Shown here: positions 11,059-23,905 of the stretch, in pieces | How the letters are laid out: every line of letters starts with the position of its first letter | Position numbering within the stretch: position 1 is the first letter of the stretch | NCBI GenBank assembly: GCA_963556145.1 | Contig: OY744469.1 | Span: 372,001 to 436,000, forward strand | DNA length: 64,000 nucleotides | Origin: Hygrocybe punicea | Lineage: Eukaryota; Basidiomycota; Agaricomycetes; Agaricales; Hygrophoraceae | Reading direction: 5' to 3' | The notes under the pieces: model-generated | Told to the model about the DNA's origin: nothing | Database searches by the model: none | The model's input: only the letters and a program-made list of their open reading frames with translations | Made by a program: the position numbers and the translations under genes

Positions 11059-14000
11059 TCAACGGTGGCTTCTTGCTATCAAGGAGGCTTGATAGTGGTC
11101 TGAGGCTGGTACATTGGTAGATCCCACTGGGGAAGATTGGCTGATGCTGAGTGAGGCCTGCCTGGTGCGAAATAGAGGGCCAGGTGCCGGCAATACTGTC
11201 CAGTATCGTTGTAAAACCATTTTCACTTTGGTTGCAATGTCATCCACAACATCAACATTGATGAGGCACTTCTTCACGAAGCCTACCACCCGATGCAACT
11301 TTCCATCGAAGGCATATTCTTGGGAGGATGTGAGTTGAGTTTGTGACGCAAAAGCATCCACCTCTTCACAGAGTTTTAGATAGTTTCCCCAGTGGATTTG
11401 GTGGTGAGTGTCTGCGACGTTATCGATTGAGAACTTGACTTGTAAAAAAATATCCTCTGCATGATGTAGTATAAGTGGTCGCCGACAACGAACAGATCAT
11501 AGGTGACACACCGAGCGATTGTAAGTAGGGCTTATTTTTACGCAGTGCTTTTTGTACATCATAGTCCCCAGCTACAACATCGAGACTCATCATGCTCGAC
11601 AGCTCCGCAGCTTCGACTTTAGTTTCGATATGAATTTGCTCGAGTGCTCGCAACACGGACGCGATGGCACGTACAGCCGAGAGATTATGAATATCTTTCG
11701 ACCGCTAATGACGAGATATTGAGGAGCAGAGAAAGAATTTCGGATTAAAAATGATACTTTTGCCACTTTGTAGAACAACTGATAGCGTAGACCGACACTT
11801 TCCGGCATTTCATCTTGCAGGACTGTCTGCAAGACCCACATTTCAACCTTTGGGTGGTTTCAGCTTATCTGGAAAAAAAGAAAGGCTAATGAGGCTTACG
11901 CGTTCAGGGAATGACAAAAAGTCCCGAGTATATTTTCTAGCCAACCATCGAACGCATTCACCAACAGGATCTGTCTGCCGTAACCGGTATTCCAGAACAG
12001 CAAGCGCCTGTGACAATTCTACGGCGAGATTTCGGATATTTTGAGTGCTGCTAAGAGAGGCTATTGGATCTTGAATAGTGATCTCATTCTCCTTCGTTAA
12101 CTTCTGCAAACTTTCATTGAAGATGTCAACTGTCCAGGAAAGGGGATCCTGATCATAAACTAGCGGGGTAGGCCTCGAAGCAAATGTGTTTGTGAGCTTA
12201 GCGATTTGTTTGTCGGTAAGCCAGAGATGAGATACAAACTTGGCTGCCACTGTCAAGACTCTGAGTTATTCAGTGGGCAGTGATCGAAAACAAATGATGG
12301 CAATAAAGGGTACAAACCCGGCTCTCTCTGGCCTATAAGACAAAGAATCGCTGTAGTAAATCATTTCCAACACATCCAACACGTAGTTAAAATTTTTAGA
12401 AAAAGAGAATATCCCCAAAAACAGGGCTATGTCTTTGTCATGCTTGGTCAGAGTCACTATTTTCATAGATGGAATCGAATGACAATACCGTGATCCTCTA
12501 GGATGCATTGTACATATTGCTTTACATTTTGCCAATCAGGTTCTGCAGGAGAGGGTGGCCGTCCGTTGTCCGGAGTTTGGTAGTTTGATGTCGTAGAATC
12601 TGGAACGATAGGCACTTCTTCAATTTCATGTGCAAGCCCCGAGACTGCTGTGAGGGAAGTGGCTTTCGGTGTTTGGACAACATTGTCGTCACTGCGGCCG
12701 TCCAGTGCATTCTCTTGCAATTTTACGGATAAAAATATTGTCTTCTGATCTCAGACATGTAGAAATATCTACCTGCTCCACTGCCGCGAATATTCATCCC
12801 ACGACGCATAACAGGCGATAAAAGGATATTGTTCTCTATATTATATTCATGTAAGCAGGAGGGTACACAGCCACGCCACAAAATTCAAACATACGGAAAG
12901 TGTTTGGCCTCACAGTCTGCTCAATGGCTACGTCTTGGGTCCAGGAGGAAATGCGTTGCCGACGTCCAACTGAAATTTCACTGTTGGTCATGGTTTCCCA
13001 TTGTACATCGTCGGAAAGCAAGGGCTCCAAGTCAGGTCCCTGAGGTGTCACAGGACGAGAGAATGCGTCCAGATCAATCTTATTACGGGAAGTCGCACTC
13101 TGGATCTTTATGGAAACCGAGACTGACCTGCTCAAAAACCGTGACACAATGTGTGATAGCCAAAGGTGATAGTGTATGGACCCCGTGTACTTTTTCTTTA
13201 TCAATGTACATAATGTCTATTACTACATCCACAAGTCTCTTTTTGTAGTTGCAAGGTCATGATTCTAATATACATGGTGAAATTCTCAAGAGCATTGTGA
13301 ATAGTTTAACTGCATTGGCACATAAGTTTATGGATGTGCTACTTTTCAGTAATTGGGATATGATGAAAGAATGGGGAAAGGGCCAGAAGGCACAGGAATG
13401 GCTAAGAAAGGGTTGGAAGGGGCAGGGAAGGTTATGGGAGGGTGTAAGAGGGAGTCAGGGAGGTTAAGAAGAACTTGGTTAGGGTGTGAAAGGTGCAGGA
13501 GAGTGTGAGAGGACTTGGGGAGGTTTAGAGGGCTCAGGGGAGGACAGGAAGGATCTGGAGGAGGCCAGAGTGTAGGGAAGAGCAGGAGGTGGGCTCAGGT
13601 GAGTTGGGATGGGTGACTGGAGTGGTGCAGGATGTTTGTCAGCAAATACTATTATGCACACATTACTCTATCCCTCCACTGTTTGCCTTACACATCCGCA
13701 TCACATGATGTGATGATCATGAGGAGAGTATTGTCAAGAGTGAGGAGAACCACTTGAAGAGGACAACAAGTCACATCACAGTGTGTTCCACATTTGACAA
13801 TTTGACAGTCTGGGATTTCATTGTCCTATGCCACTTTCTCACCAATTTCAACCTCCACTACTTGTACATTATGCTTTCCAACACCTCCTGCACTTCTTCC
13901 CTGGAATGTATGCCTTGCTCATACACTTTACAGCTATACTTTCCCCACCCCTCAAATCAGCTGTCGTTCACAATGGACATGACCATTCATTATTCATGAG

Positions 14001-16848
14001 AAGTATTATGAAAGTGCAAGCTGCAAGTTTACCTTTCACACCTGTTTTTGCAGCCTCAGTAACTAATGAGCTCCCCACAGATTGTTTGCAACTCCACTAC
14101 CCTGCCCTTCCCTTCTCTATGCCTTGTGTCCTCACACACACCCTTCCCATGCACTCCCATACCCCATGCACCCTCCCCCACAAGGACTATCATGGGTATG
14201 CTGACACCTGAATGACCTGCAGGTCAGTGAGGGGTTGGGTGCAATGGGTGTACCCTTGCATAGGTATGGGGTGGTGTGTGGGTCACCTGCAGGTTGCCAA
14301 CACATTGGTGTCTCCCCACCCTTTCTAGCATTTATCATGATGTAGAGGCTCTGGACTGTCTGGAATCATATCCTCTTCATGTCCCACATTGTTCCCATCC
14401 ACTTCCACTCCAATATCATTGATTCCACTCCTTTCCACTGATTCCACTCTGGATTCCACCTCTGAAATTGTTCCTACCCATGATGTGATGTTCCTAATGA
14501 CTTAGAATCAGTATATATATACTTGTACATCACATATCTTCATTTCCCATCTCTCAGTACATAGGTCTCTTCTCCTATCTACCTCCCCACTTCACCGCTA
14601 TCAGTTACTTCCTTTGCTTATAGTATACAGCACAAGATTCTCTCCAGTAGTATAAAAGTTGTGCTTTTACACTACAAAATATAGCTTATTACCACACTTC
14701 AGATCTATCATTTAGTACCCTCATTGTATCTCCCATATTCCTCTTCATCTTCCCCCTACACTTCCCCTCTGTTCCAGAACCCCCAGATCTTGGTTGGATT
14801 AATTATGACAACCTATACAAGACCTAAGACTCCTCAGATCACTTTCTAGCTGGTCACCCTTACTGTAGATTCCTATCCAGGTCTACACTGACACTTGCCA
14901 TCACAACGACTTGGTAATTACATAACGGGTTCCACAGGTGCAGGTCAGGGTCACCAACTGGCCACCCACTGCCACACCACACCCTTATGATGATGGTAAC
15001 AGGTCACAACCACCAACAAGAAAGCAGTGCAAACCAAACCAAACAGGCATTGAGGGTGATGACTGCAACTGCCATGACCACAACCAAACCACAACCACAA
15101 CCACAATGACTGCAATGGTGACCACACCAACAACAGTTACAGTACAATGGCAAAAAGGGTTGGAGGTGTGGTGTGCCTGCACTCCAACCCAGGTACATTT
15201 TATTTTTCTTCAACATAGATCTCTCACCTCCCCTCCAGATACTGCTCAAGATTACCTCATGAATACAGAACACATCAAATGTGCTTTCAAGGTGATGGCA
15301 ATGAGGGTAACAAAGAGGCACCAGAACTGCAGCACCAGTGCTTCCCTGCGCCATCCAACCCCCTGAACATCTCACAACCCCTCTGTCCTTAGTGTATTGC
15401 ATGGGTAACCCCCAGGTATTTTTAGCTGTACCCATACCTGCACCTGTTGGTACAATACCTGCAGGTTCACCTGTCATTTTAAGCCCTGGATATGCTTAAA
15501 ATACAAGAATAAAGTATTTTAAGCATATCTAGCTCAATACTTGACCATTGTGGATGATCCAGGGCTTCAAAAAGAGCTGGTGGGTCCAAGAATCTGTGCC
15601 TGTGCCTGTACCTGAGGCTATACCTGTGGCAAAACCTGCAGGTTTACCCATACCCATGCAATACACTACCTGGCCTCTCACACCCTTGCATGGCCTCCCC
15701 CTGAGCTCACCTGAGCCTGCCCCTGCCCTTCCCTGCACTTTGGCCCTCCCTGGCCCCTCTAAACCTCCCTGACTCCCTCTTGCACCCTCCATAACCTTTC
15801 CTGCCCCTTCCAACCCTTTCTTAGCCATTCCTGTGCCTTCTGGCCCTTTCCTCATTCTTTTATCATATCCTAATTACTTACACTGCAAACATCAATTTGA
15901 CATATGCTAAAATAATCTATAAACATATTAATAATTTGTAAGATACTCAACAAATTCATAAAATATTGAACCCTTTATTTTTATAAATGGCAATCATTGC
16001 TTTATTTGGAATGAATTTTTGGAGTTTGCCAACTTTCTTAACAATTATTGGATTATGTCAAATTTACAAATCCCTTCATAGTTGCAGTGTTAAAAGTAGC
16101 ACATATAAACTTATGTGCCAATGTAGTTAAACTACTCACAATGCTTTTGAGAATTTCACCATGTATATTAGAATCATGACCTTGCAACTACAAAAAGAGA
16201 CTTGTGAATGTAGTAATAGACATTATGTACATTGATAAAGAAAAAGTACACGGGGTCCATACACTATCACCTTCGGCTATCACACATTGTGTCACGGTTT
16301 TTGAGCAGGTCAGTCTCGGTTTCCATAGGATCTTTGATAAAAGAGTGTTTCGTTCAATTCCAAGCCGAACAAATGTACAATGTGTGAATATCATACCAGG
16401 TATTTGTTTACGAAGAACTGAAGCCGTCTTTCTAATTGCAGAATGGTCCGTTTTGTTTGTGTAGAATTCACCACCCTAGTCATAGTCGACATCCGTACAT
16501 AGTCATTGCTGGCTTTCAGGATATCGCACAGAAGCCTGTGAGATACACTAATCAATAGTAGGGGACCAAAAGGGGCTGGGATCACGCACCTATCTAGTGA
16601 CGAGATTGTGCGGGAGTAGGGTGAAGTGTCACGATTAATGAGCCCTTCGTTGACTGTGCTAAGAAATGAATTTGCTTGTCTATGAAGGAACTGATCATAA
16701 AGTAAGTTTATTCGATGGTTCAAATCATCCCAAGACTCACCTTTAGCGCTCGAGCGTCCTCCCGCGTCTGTTTGATGCTGGTCAGGACGTTGTTGATTGT
16801 CTGGATCAATTTCCACGAATTGGACAGGATAGCAACGGCTTCTGCCAT
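11059..16848 (-). CDS. Unrecognised multi-exon gene, interrupted by a 3.2 kb transposon in an intron
   Basis: The N-terminal exons are clear: 16848-16741 (ATG; MAEAVAILSNSWKLIQ), 16690-16590, 16535-16397, then a long intron 16396-13100 and exon 13099 onwards (SATSRNKIDLDAF...). Further coherent blocks follow at 12720-12463, 12256-11930 (ending FPER before GTAAGC), about 11823-11765, 11710-11540 (RSKDIHNLSAVRAIASVLRA) and 11440-11059 (VADTHHQIHWGNYLKLCEEV to the stop). The first ~130 residues are helical with regular leucines, like fungal four-helix-bundle N-termini (MLKL/HeLo type), but this is inference. The junctions around 12840-12720 and 11540-11440 do not resolve cleanly, so the gene may be damaged. 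Function unknown. Confidence 0.45.
13109..16327. mobile_element. 3,219 bp long-inverted-repeat element (foldback/Mutator-like), no transposase
   Basis: The left arm starts TATGGAAACCGAGACTGACC at 13109 and the right arm ends with its reverse complement at 16327. The outer ~250 bp of both arms match almost base for base. Homology resumes in the G-rich stretch at 13375-13470, which matches 15755-15860 inverted, with about 200 bp of extra AT-rich DNA in the right arm. Flanking 7-bp copies of GGATCTT (13102-13108 and 16328-16334) look like a target duplication. No transposase motif is seen, so it is non-autonomous. Long arms suggest a Mutator-like or foldback element, though a 7-bp duplication is short for Mutator. 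Confidence 0.8.
15481..15567. repeat. Nested palindrome inside the long-inverted-repeat element
   Basis: TATGCTTAAAATAC (15491-15504) is followed nine bases later by its perfect reverse complement (15514-15527). This hairpin is enclosed by AAGCCCTGGA (15481-15490) and its reverse complement TCCAGGGCTT (15558-15567). Confidence 0.8.
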
Positions 16849-17190
16849 GGTCAGCTAGAACAGAATAATGGAGGCAACTTCTCCCTGTGTATGGGGGTTA
16901 TCGTGCAGTGAGGCTATCCGAGTCCCGGCCCAAGGCCCTGAGGCTAGGCACGGTACCTGTACTTCAACAATTGAAAAACGCCAAATTTCAGTCACAGCAC
17001 AACTTCCCTTAGCACCTTTATTCGCAGCACCACTATTTAGATTTACAACATATTCATTTATCAATGAAAGTAATTGTCAGTTATACTTGATAGCACCATT
17101 GAGTCGCACCTCTGTCCCACTCCAAGCTCGCTTTGATCCAGCACCACAAATTGTCCCCAAGTTTTAAAGGTGGAAACGGACCGCGCTACA

Positions 17191-18830
17191 TTAAACTTTT
17201 ACGCTCGTAGCGTCGGTGCCAATCGTTGGTGATAATTCTAGGCTTCGAGAATCCGCCGGGCTGACTCGGACTCCGAAGGCAGGCCTAGCCCAGAAGTACA
17301 ACGTGACATCCACGAAGCCTGAGAAGGCGAACACAAGAGCCGCCCCTATAGTTACCCGGAATCCTACGGTATGCCCGCGAAACCCCAAGAACCTCACAAC
17401 CGAAAGGGGACCTATTAGCAAGAGGTAGGCTTTGTGCGCAAAATTCATTGCATGTTAGAGTGGTTGAAATAAATATGATACAAAAGAACAACTTACCAAG
17501 GGGGAAACTGCAACAGTGCGAAGAGAACATAACCAGTGATTAAGAATCGTTTGACATGTGTAAAAAAAACTTACGACAGAAGCTTGAGGGCATGATCTGA
17601 AGTATGCTGATCAAGTCGCATACGATGCGCATTCAACCGCATATTGCTCAGATATTGTAGGGGGATGGGAAGCATGACACGAATGGTGCGGCCGTGGAAT
17701 GTAACTTCAAATAATGAAAAGCTCCACTCCAGACGACCCTTAACATGGTCAAATTTGTCGACGCTGAAAAGTCCAAGTCGGAGAAGCTCGTCCCCCCCAA
17801 TCGGAAAACCTATCCAGAAGAATCCCGCCGGTAAGCGTGTGTTGTAGCGCACACTGACGTAAAAAGCCATTGCCGTGAGGAAAGAAAACAGCCAAGCTAT
17901 CCAAAACCAGAGATATTCGGTAACGATTTTGGTGGTGAAGTGGTCGGACGATATCCAACACTGTAGGAATATGTCAGTATACAGTTGGCTATGGGGTGAG
18001 AAGAATCGCACCCAATAGCTGTAAAAGTGGCCATTAGCATAGGAATACAAGGCGGTGTCAGGGTACCCACCCAGAAATCCCGTAATAGTGGTGAGAACCG
18101 TGGAGAAGTCCATTTGGAAGAGCAATGTCTACCACTTGGATAAGGGATATTATCCCTATACCAAAGGCGCCTGTGGACAGTGTCCACGGATGGTGAGGCC
18201 CGCTTGACTCAATGACATAGTCATGAAAAATACAGCAGGCCATGAACAAGATTGAGAGGGCAGTGCCAGTGTTGGCAAGTTGTTTGACGATTGCTAGAAA
18301 TAGTAATATCTCAAATGTCAGCGACACGGCAACAAGATGATGGAACAGGTCCCCTGCCTTGTGCAACGCAAAAGTCCCCAGTCACAATCTGGCCATGCTG
18401 GATCCATCGAATGTTGAGTATCGAGGAACTGCCTTGAATGATATCCCAGAACAAAAGTGACATATAGAAGACCTTAATCGGTGAATTCTGCTGGCTACGT
18501 TTCTTGATATCATACTGAAATTTGGATGAACGGATTGAAGGACAAAAAGTGCAAGAGACTGCGACTGACTAGAAGGAGTAACAGAAGAGTAGATGCCGAT
18601 AAAGTGGAAATGAATCCAGCCAAGACAATGGCCTTCAAGTTGTTAACATTGAGCAGATGTCCACAAAAAAAATGGACAATGGACGAACTACAAGATAGTG
18701 CCGTTCTTCGTGTGAGAGGGCCGACAGCGTTGAAGGCGGCATGTAGACGGAATAGTAGGAGAGGGGTCAAGGAATGGACGAGCGCTTTTTTTTTTGGTAT
18801 TAGACACAACAAGGCTATGCCAAATCTCAA
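17191..18830 (-). CDS. Seven-transmembrane receptor, Git3/cAMP-receptor-like fungal GPCR
   Basis: A predicted plasma-membrane G-protein-coupled receptor. Exons read: up to 18830-18570 (TM1; start uncertain), 18514-18358 (TM2 and FYMSLLFWDIIQ), 18293-18067 (VKQLANTGTALSILF, TM3; TM4 to YYGISGW), 17960-17575 (CWISSDHFTTKIVTEYLWFW, TM5), an 11-nt microexon 17507-17497, and 17429-17191 (AYLLLIGPLSVVRF, TM6; TM7; stop). The extracellular WCWIS motif before TM5 and the P-L-A-Y...G-P-L-S TM6 motif are hallmarks of this Agaricomycete receptor family. The 18294-18357 intron uses a GC donor. The first exon is open back to an ATG at 18830 but has an unusual N-terminus, so another start or leader exon is possible. 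Ligand unknown. Confidence 0.8.
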
Positions 18831-20238
18831 GTCGCACTTTACGAGCGACAGCCCGACAAACCGTACTCAATCCAGGGTTTCACGCATGGATCAGCTTGAC
18901 TGGAAAGTTCGAGACTCCGAGGCTGGCAGGAGCGCGAACGAGTCTAGGCAATGGTCCGGTTTGACAGAATTGGCAGGAGTTCCCCAAGTCTAGCTAGATG
19001 TGAATAATTGTATACCGTGGAACCCAGGCGTCTAAGCTGTAAACTAACAGCGTGGAGTGCTGGGTCTGCCATCACGCACGCCGTTGGCAAACCTGTCTGT
19101 TGTAGAACGAAAGGTGAATTAGTCTTCGGCCAACAAGATAAAAACAAGTGCTCAGTCTGAGGCCTGTCCTGCGAGAACACGGGAAACGAACTGCTAAACA
19201 AGCCTCCAGGCAGGCCATCTTAAGATCTTTGCGGCACCCGCCGTCAGATTCCCCACGATGGCCACCGTAACCCGGGAGGTTTACTACGTCAACAGCGACT
19301 ACAACTTACTATTCTCCAAGCTTCACTGTCATTACCGTGACGTTCACACCAATCGTTATGTCCACATCAACTTGTTCGCCAGACTCACGTATACAGTGCA
19401 AAGAAGGCAACCAAAATTATAACGCCACTGCTCAGAGACAAGACTACGCTTCAGTTCCTGAACCCAGATGTAACCAACTCCCTGAGATGACAACCGCTTT
19501 CGGTAGTATCACTTCGCCAAGCCCAGCGTCCTCAACGAGAAATGTCAACATCGGTGTAGGCGAGTCGTCGGTGCATTGTGTGGTTCCATTTCCCTCTCCA
19601 ATCGTTTTGCTAACTCCACATTCGGGGGGTTTGATGGCTGGAGTCCTGGTCAAGATTTACCATACTTCAACTCGTGCCGCACCAAACAGCCTGGTCGTTA
19701 TTAGCCAAGCAACTTATTGAATTCCTCTGCCTATCCAGAGGAAGCGGTGGTGGACCAACGACGAGCCAGAACAGGTGCTCCAGTTACGTACGTAGATGTC
19801 ACTTCCTACCGTTATGCATTTAACTAGTGGTTATTCGCCGTGAAGGGTTTCACAGCATCATCGTTCAGAATCCCGATTGCCCATTACTCAAGTACTCCGA
19901 GGGTAGTCAATAGTCAGTCCACTGTCAACGCAGCGCCCAGTTATCAATCTCGCACCTAAGTATTTTATCAAGTTGCAATTGTCGAAGGTCGTCCTGGGTA
20001 ATATCCTGCCTGGTTTGGCTAATGGCTTGCCCCGGGAGGTTTATTACTCAAAAATCCAGCTGGCGGCAGTTCACTACCCTCTAATTTCGTCCTCGTGCCG
20101 ATTTTCGAGAATGCCCATAATTCTGACCTTCGCGGTTCCAATTTCACCGACATCCAGACTCAAAACAACTATCCTGCCACTCTATTTGACACCTCTGGCA
20201 GGTAGCGCCGCGCACTCTTCCGAGCCGTCCTGCTCTGC
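18831..20238. other. Unassigned stretch with degenerate coding appearance
   Basis: Short broken ORFs without recognised domains. The plus-strand segment 20090-20238 may be the N-terminal part of the IBTK-like pseudogene that follows. A GGGAGGTTTA(C/T)TAC segment occurs twice (about 19276 and 20034). Confidence 0.35.
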
Positions 20239-21890
20239 ATGAGCCATCTCCGTGTTCATTTTACTCTATGGAATCTGCAAGCCTTTCAGTGCCTGCTCGA
20301 TACTAGCTCTGATCGAGGACAATCATTATACACACAGGGTAATGGTCTCAGTAATAGCGGCGGCAGGTCATGGAGCCGTGGCTCCCTGTTATCAAGTTGC
20401 GATGTAAATGCCCGAGACTGGCTTGGAAGCACCGTCCTTCATCTTGCCTGTGTTACTCTTGACCGGTTGGCTACCGAATACGTTAAACTCTTGCTAGCCC
20501 ATCCTGCCATCAACGTCAATATCCATGACGTCGGGAGTCACTGGACCGCGCTGCATAGAGCATTGTATCAAGGGAACAGTATCAGCTGCGCCAGTTGAAT
20601 TTCTATGGCATAACACTGTTTTTGACACCTGAGTTGATTGATAGCCTATTATTCCTTCAACGATCGGACACCGATTCTGCTTTGAAAGACTTCGAGGGAT
20701 ATACGGCTTTTGATTTGTACAACTCGACGGTGGAAGGCACAAAACCTTTGGTGGGCAATGACGGTCGGGTTGAACTATTTACCTGGGGCGCAAACCGGTG
20801 ATTGCAGGGTTTCTTCGCCTGGGGGGGTGCTGACCTTTACATGTCCGACTCCTCTCAGAAATGCTTCTTTGGGTCTAGGGGATGCGGATGACAGAGCATA
20901 TCCCGGTCAAGTAGTCATCTCCCGCAAGGATGAAGTTATGCCAGACATGAGTTTAGACCTCCAGTTTTGGCCTATTGATGTTAGGCAGGTTGCCATGTCT
21001 AGGCTTCACACCGGTAAGGCCTAGGGCTTCACTCGCTAAATTGGTTGTTGACTTTGAATTAGTCGTCGTTACCTCCGAAGCTCAAGGTAATCTCCGCTCT
21101 TGCTGATTTGGAAACGGAGGGCGGTACGTTTAACATATAGCTGAAGGTTCATCGGCTCATGGGTACGCCCGGCCTTGCCCCTTATAATCTCACCGTCACT
21201 CAGAGTTGACATGAGAACTATCATGGCTCAAGGTGCAAACAGCAAGGTGATGGAGTTGCGACCACGCGCTACCGTTCTCTCAGGCAGCGACACCACAGTT
21301 GACACGCAAATCACGTTTAGCTGGTGGGGGAACAAAGCAAGAGTCGATAACAGAACAGAACACTCCAGAGACCATGACACCGCTCTCACAGGGCTGTCGC
21401 GGCCGCGGAAGATATCGCCAACACGGGGAACTCCGACACAAACCCCATCCACAAGTCGCAATGAAGGTGGTCGACCCTAGCTTGACGAAGTTCACTCCTG
21501 ATCATTTGGCCACCAAACTACCGAATTCGTTTCGACTGTCACGGACACTGTGAGCCGCGTCTAGGACCGTTTACTCCCTTCCGTCAGACCTCAAACACCG
21601 GTATCGTATTCCGTACGCTCAATTCGGCTCGCCTCGTGATGTGACCGTGACTAACACCAAGGCCTGGACCTTAGTAGATTCGTCTCTGCTGGGCTCTGGG
21701 GCTTCACTGGTCGCCATTCAACGATCGTAGCTCGAACAGGGCTCCGGCGATAAACGATCTCTACGCCAAATCCAGGAGGAGGAGCAAGCCCGTCAAATAG
21801 AGGCTGATTTCTTGAAATAGTGGTCTGCAGAGGAAGAGCGGGTCAAGTCAGATGAACCAACGCGGGAGTTCAAGGCGTTCGGTACTAAGA
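20239..21890 (+). pseudogene. IBTK-like (ankyrin-RCC1-BTB) gene, broken and internally deleted
   Basis: Blocks in several frames keep the order of basidiomycete IBTK-like proteins. Ankyrin repeats come first (20239-20598: DVNARDWLGSTVLHLAC and SHWTALHRALY). Then 20595-20801 ends in LFTWGANR, the start of the RCC1 propeller, and 20800-21130 has GLGDADDRAYPGQVVISRKD followed by TSEAQGNLRSC and a stop. Immediately after, the rest of the RCC1 propeller and the BTB domains are missing. A low-complexity tail follows, with the typical C-terminal RQIQEEEQARQIEADFLK segment near 21757-21820 and a stop inside it. Intact family members are thought to be adaptor or ubiquitin-ligase substrate-receptor proteins; this copy cannot make one. 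Confidence 0.75.
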
Positions 21891-22131
21891 ATACTGAGCA
21901 CTGGTAGTACCAGTAACTTGAAAATAAAAATGCCGCTAGTCCCTGAACTGCGCAATGATAGCCAATAATATTTATGCGGTAGGTTGACAGCGGTTGGCGT
22001 GGCTGGCTGGCAACGGCGATGTGGATGGCAGGGGCCAGGTGGAGATAAACATTTGGTTCTGTTTCGGCAGTGAACTAGTCTAAGAATATGCCGAGTCTGC
22101 ACATACTCTCTTCCCATAACCTTCACCTCCC

Positions 22132-23905
22132 ATGGGTCGCAGAAAGATTGAGATACAGCCCATCACTGTGCGTCCAGCCATTGTCAAGAGCAATTAACTC
22201 TGCTTTATCTTTGCGTTACGTGCAGCACGAGCGAAACCGCTCGGTTACCTTTTTAAAGGCAAGCCCTCGCTATTTTTGCAAAATCTCTTGGCATTGACTT
22301 ATTATTATCCGCCCATCACAGCGCAAGAATGGCCTCTTCAAAAAAGCCTACGAGCTCGGTGTCCTGTGCTCAGTCGACGTCGCCGTCATCATCTTTGGTC
22401 AGTCTTCTCCTCGTCCTTCTCCTATTATTCTGACCTGCTGTAGAGGAGCGACCTGGCCACCAACTCAAGTTATACCAGTATGGCTCTACCGATGTTCGCA
22501 GTATCGTTCAGCGTCACATTCGTGTACTTTAATCTATCTTTTTCTCCATTTCCTTCTCACCCATCTACCGTGTAGTACGATGGCGAGAAGGACAACCGAG
22601 GCCCTGCCGACTTTTCTGGCAATGCTGCTACGAAGACAGACGACATTGGCGACGGCGACGGCGACGACGACGACGGTGACGACGATACGGAGTCAATGCC
22701 AGCACGGGCAACTGCGTCCGCAAAACGGACGGGCAACGGCAAACTCAAACATGACTTCGGTACCGGTTCTCCCTCCCCCAGTTCGAGTGATCTGCCCATG
22801 GGTGTCGAGGTAAGAACTCACGTCGCCGACACATGTTTGGAAAACACTTACCAGCCCTGCTAGATGGATCATCTCCATCGCCCCATGACCATCCCTCCAC
22901 CTCCCATGCCTATGCATCATCATCCAGGAATGTCTACGTCTTCCCTTCCTATATCTGGTGAACGCCTCTCCGCTCATCACAACACCAATAAAAAACTTCG
23001 CCTGATGCCCACGGCCAGCATCAATACCAGCCGTGCATCCTCAGATGATCAGTACACCTATCAACCGCCGCTTCAAGGCCCGCCCCCACCTGCCTCCTTC
23101 CGCCTGCAGCAGCCGAGCACGTCGTATGACCCCTTCACAGGCTTCCACCACACTCCGCAACCGTTCCTAGTAAGCTCATTCGACTACTCAAACTCGGCGT
23201 CGTCCTCTGGCGGTCACCCTGGGCCAACCCATCACGTCACACAGGTCCCCACTCAACCTCGTTACAACCTATATCAGGACCAAGCGCAACAAAGGATACT
23301 ACAGCAGCTCATGCGTCAGCAGTCGATTCAGGCACAGCCCTCAACAAGCGCTGACCTCTACGTCCCACTCCTAGAAGCGGATGGGCATGGGCGACAAGCG
23401 CAGGGTTCGCAGATCTTCGGGCCGCTTTGGCCCGTGCATGGGCAGGGTGGCGGGCATCGCGAAACCGGTGTGTTTCTTTTACTGTTTGGCTAGTGTTCTT
23501 AGCATTTACTCGCGCTCCCGTATCGTAGGATCGACACAGTCAGGCCCAACACCTGCGCAGGAACCAACCTGGTTGAACTTGTTCTCAGGATCTGAACCGT
23601 CCCATATGCAAACGATGGCCATGTCAGGCGTTGAGCGATCATATCGACGGGATGGGGTTGAGCAAGTTGAGCAAGTTGAACAGGCCGAGTCTTTCATTGG
23701 ATCATCAGTGCCTGTGGGGACGCTAAAATCGGTGGGCCCATCCCAGGGGGAGGTGGAGAATCAAGATAGCGGTGAATGGGATGGGAACGACAGTGAGAAC
23801 AGCACGGAGAGTGCGAAAACGTGTGAAAGGTTGGTAGAAGGCCAAGTCGACGAAATCAAGCGCGACAACACTAGCAATGACATGATGGACTCTGGGGAAA
23901 GCTGA
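22132..23905 (+). CDS. RLM1: MEF2-type MADS-box transcription factor (Rlm1-like)
   Basis: A nuclear DNA-binding factor; yeast Rlm1 is the target of the cell-wall-integrity MAP kinase, and that role is inferred here. Seven exons: 22132-22167, 22226-22258, 22322-22397, 22444-22523, 22576-22809, 22864-23467, 23529-23905. The spliced N-terminus reads [43 protein letters not shown], an intact MADS box with a K-G-x-x-KKA-x-EL helix and the hydrophobic strand AVIIF, then an MEF2-like extension ([10 protein letters not shown]). An Asp-rich acidic stretch follows in exon 5, then a Pro/Gln/Ser-rich region (residues ~175-340) and an acidic tail. The second intron has a GC donor (GCAAGC at 22259). Exon boundaries inside the MADS box are very short (36, 33 and 76 nt). 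No frame defect is seen. Confidence 0.92.
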
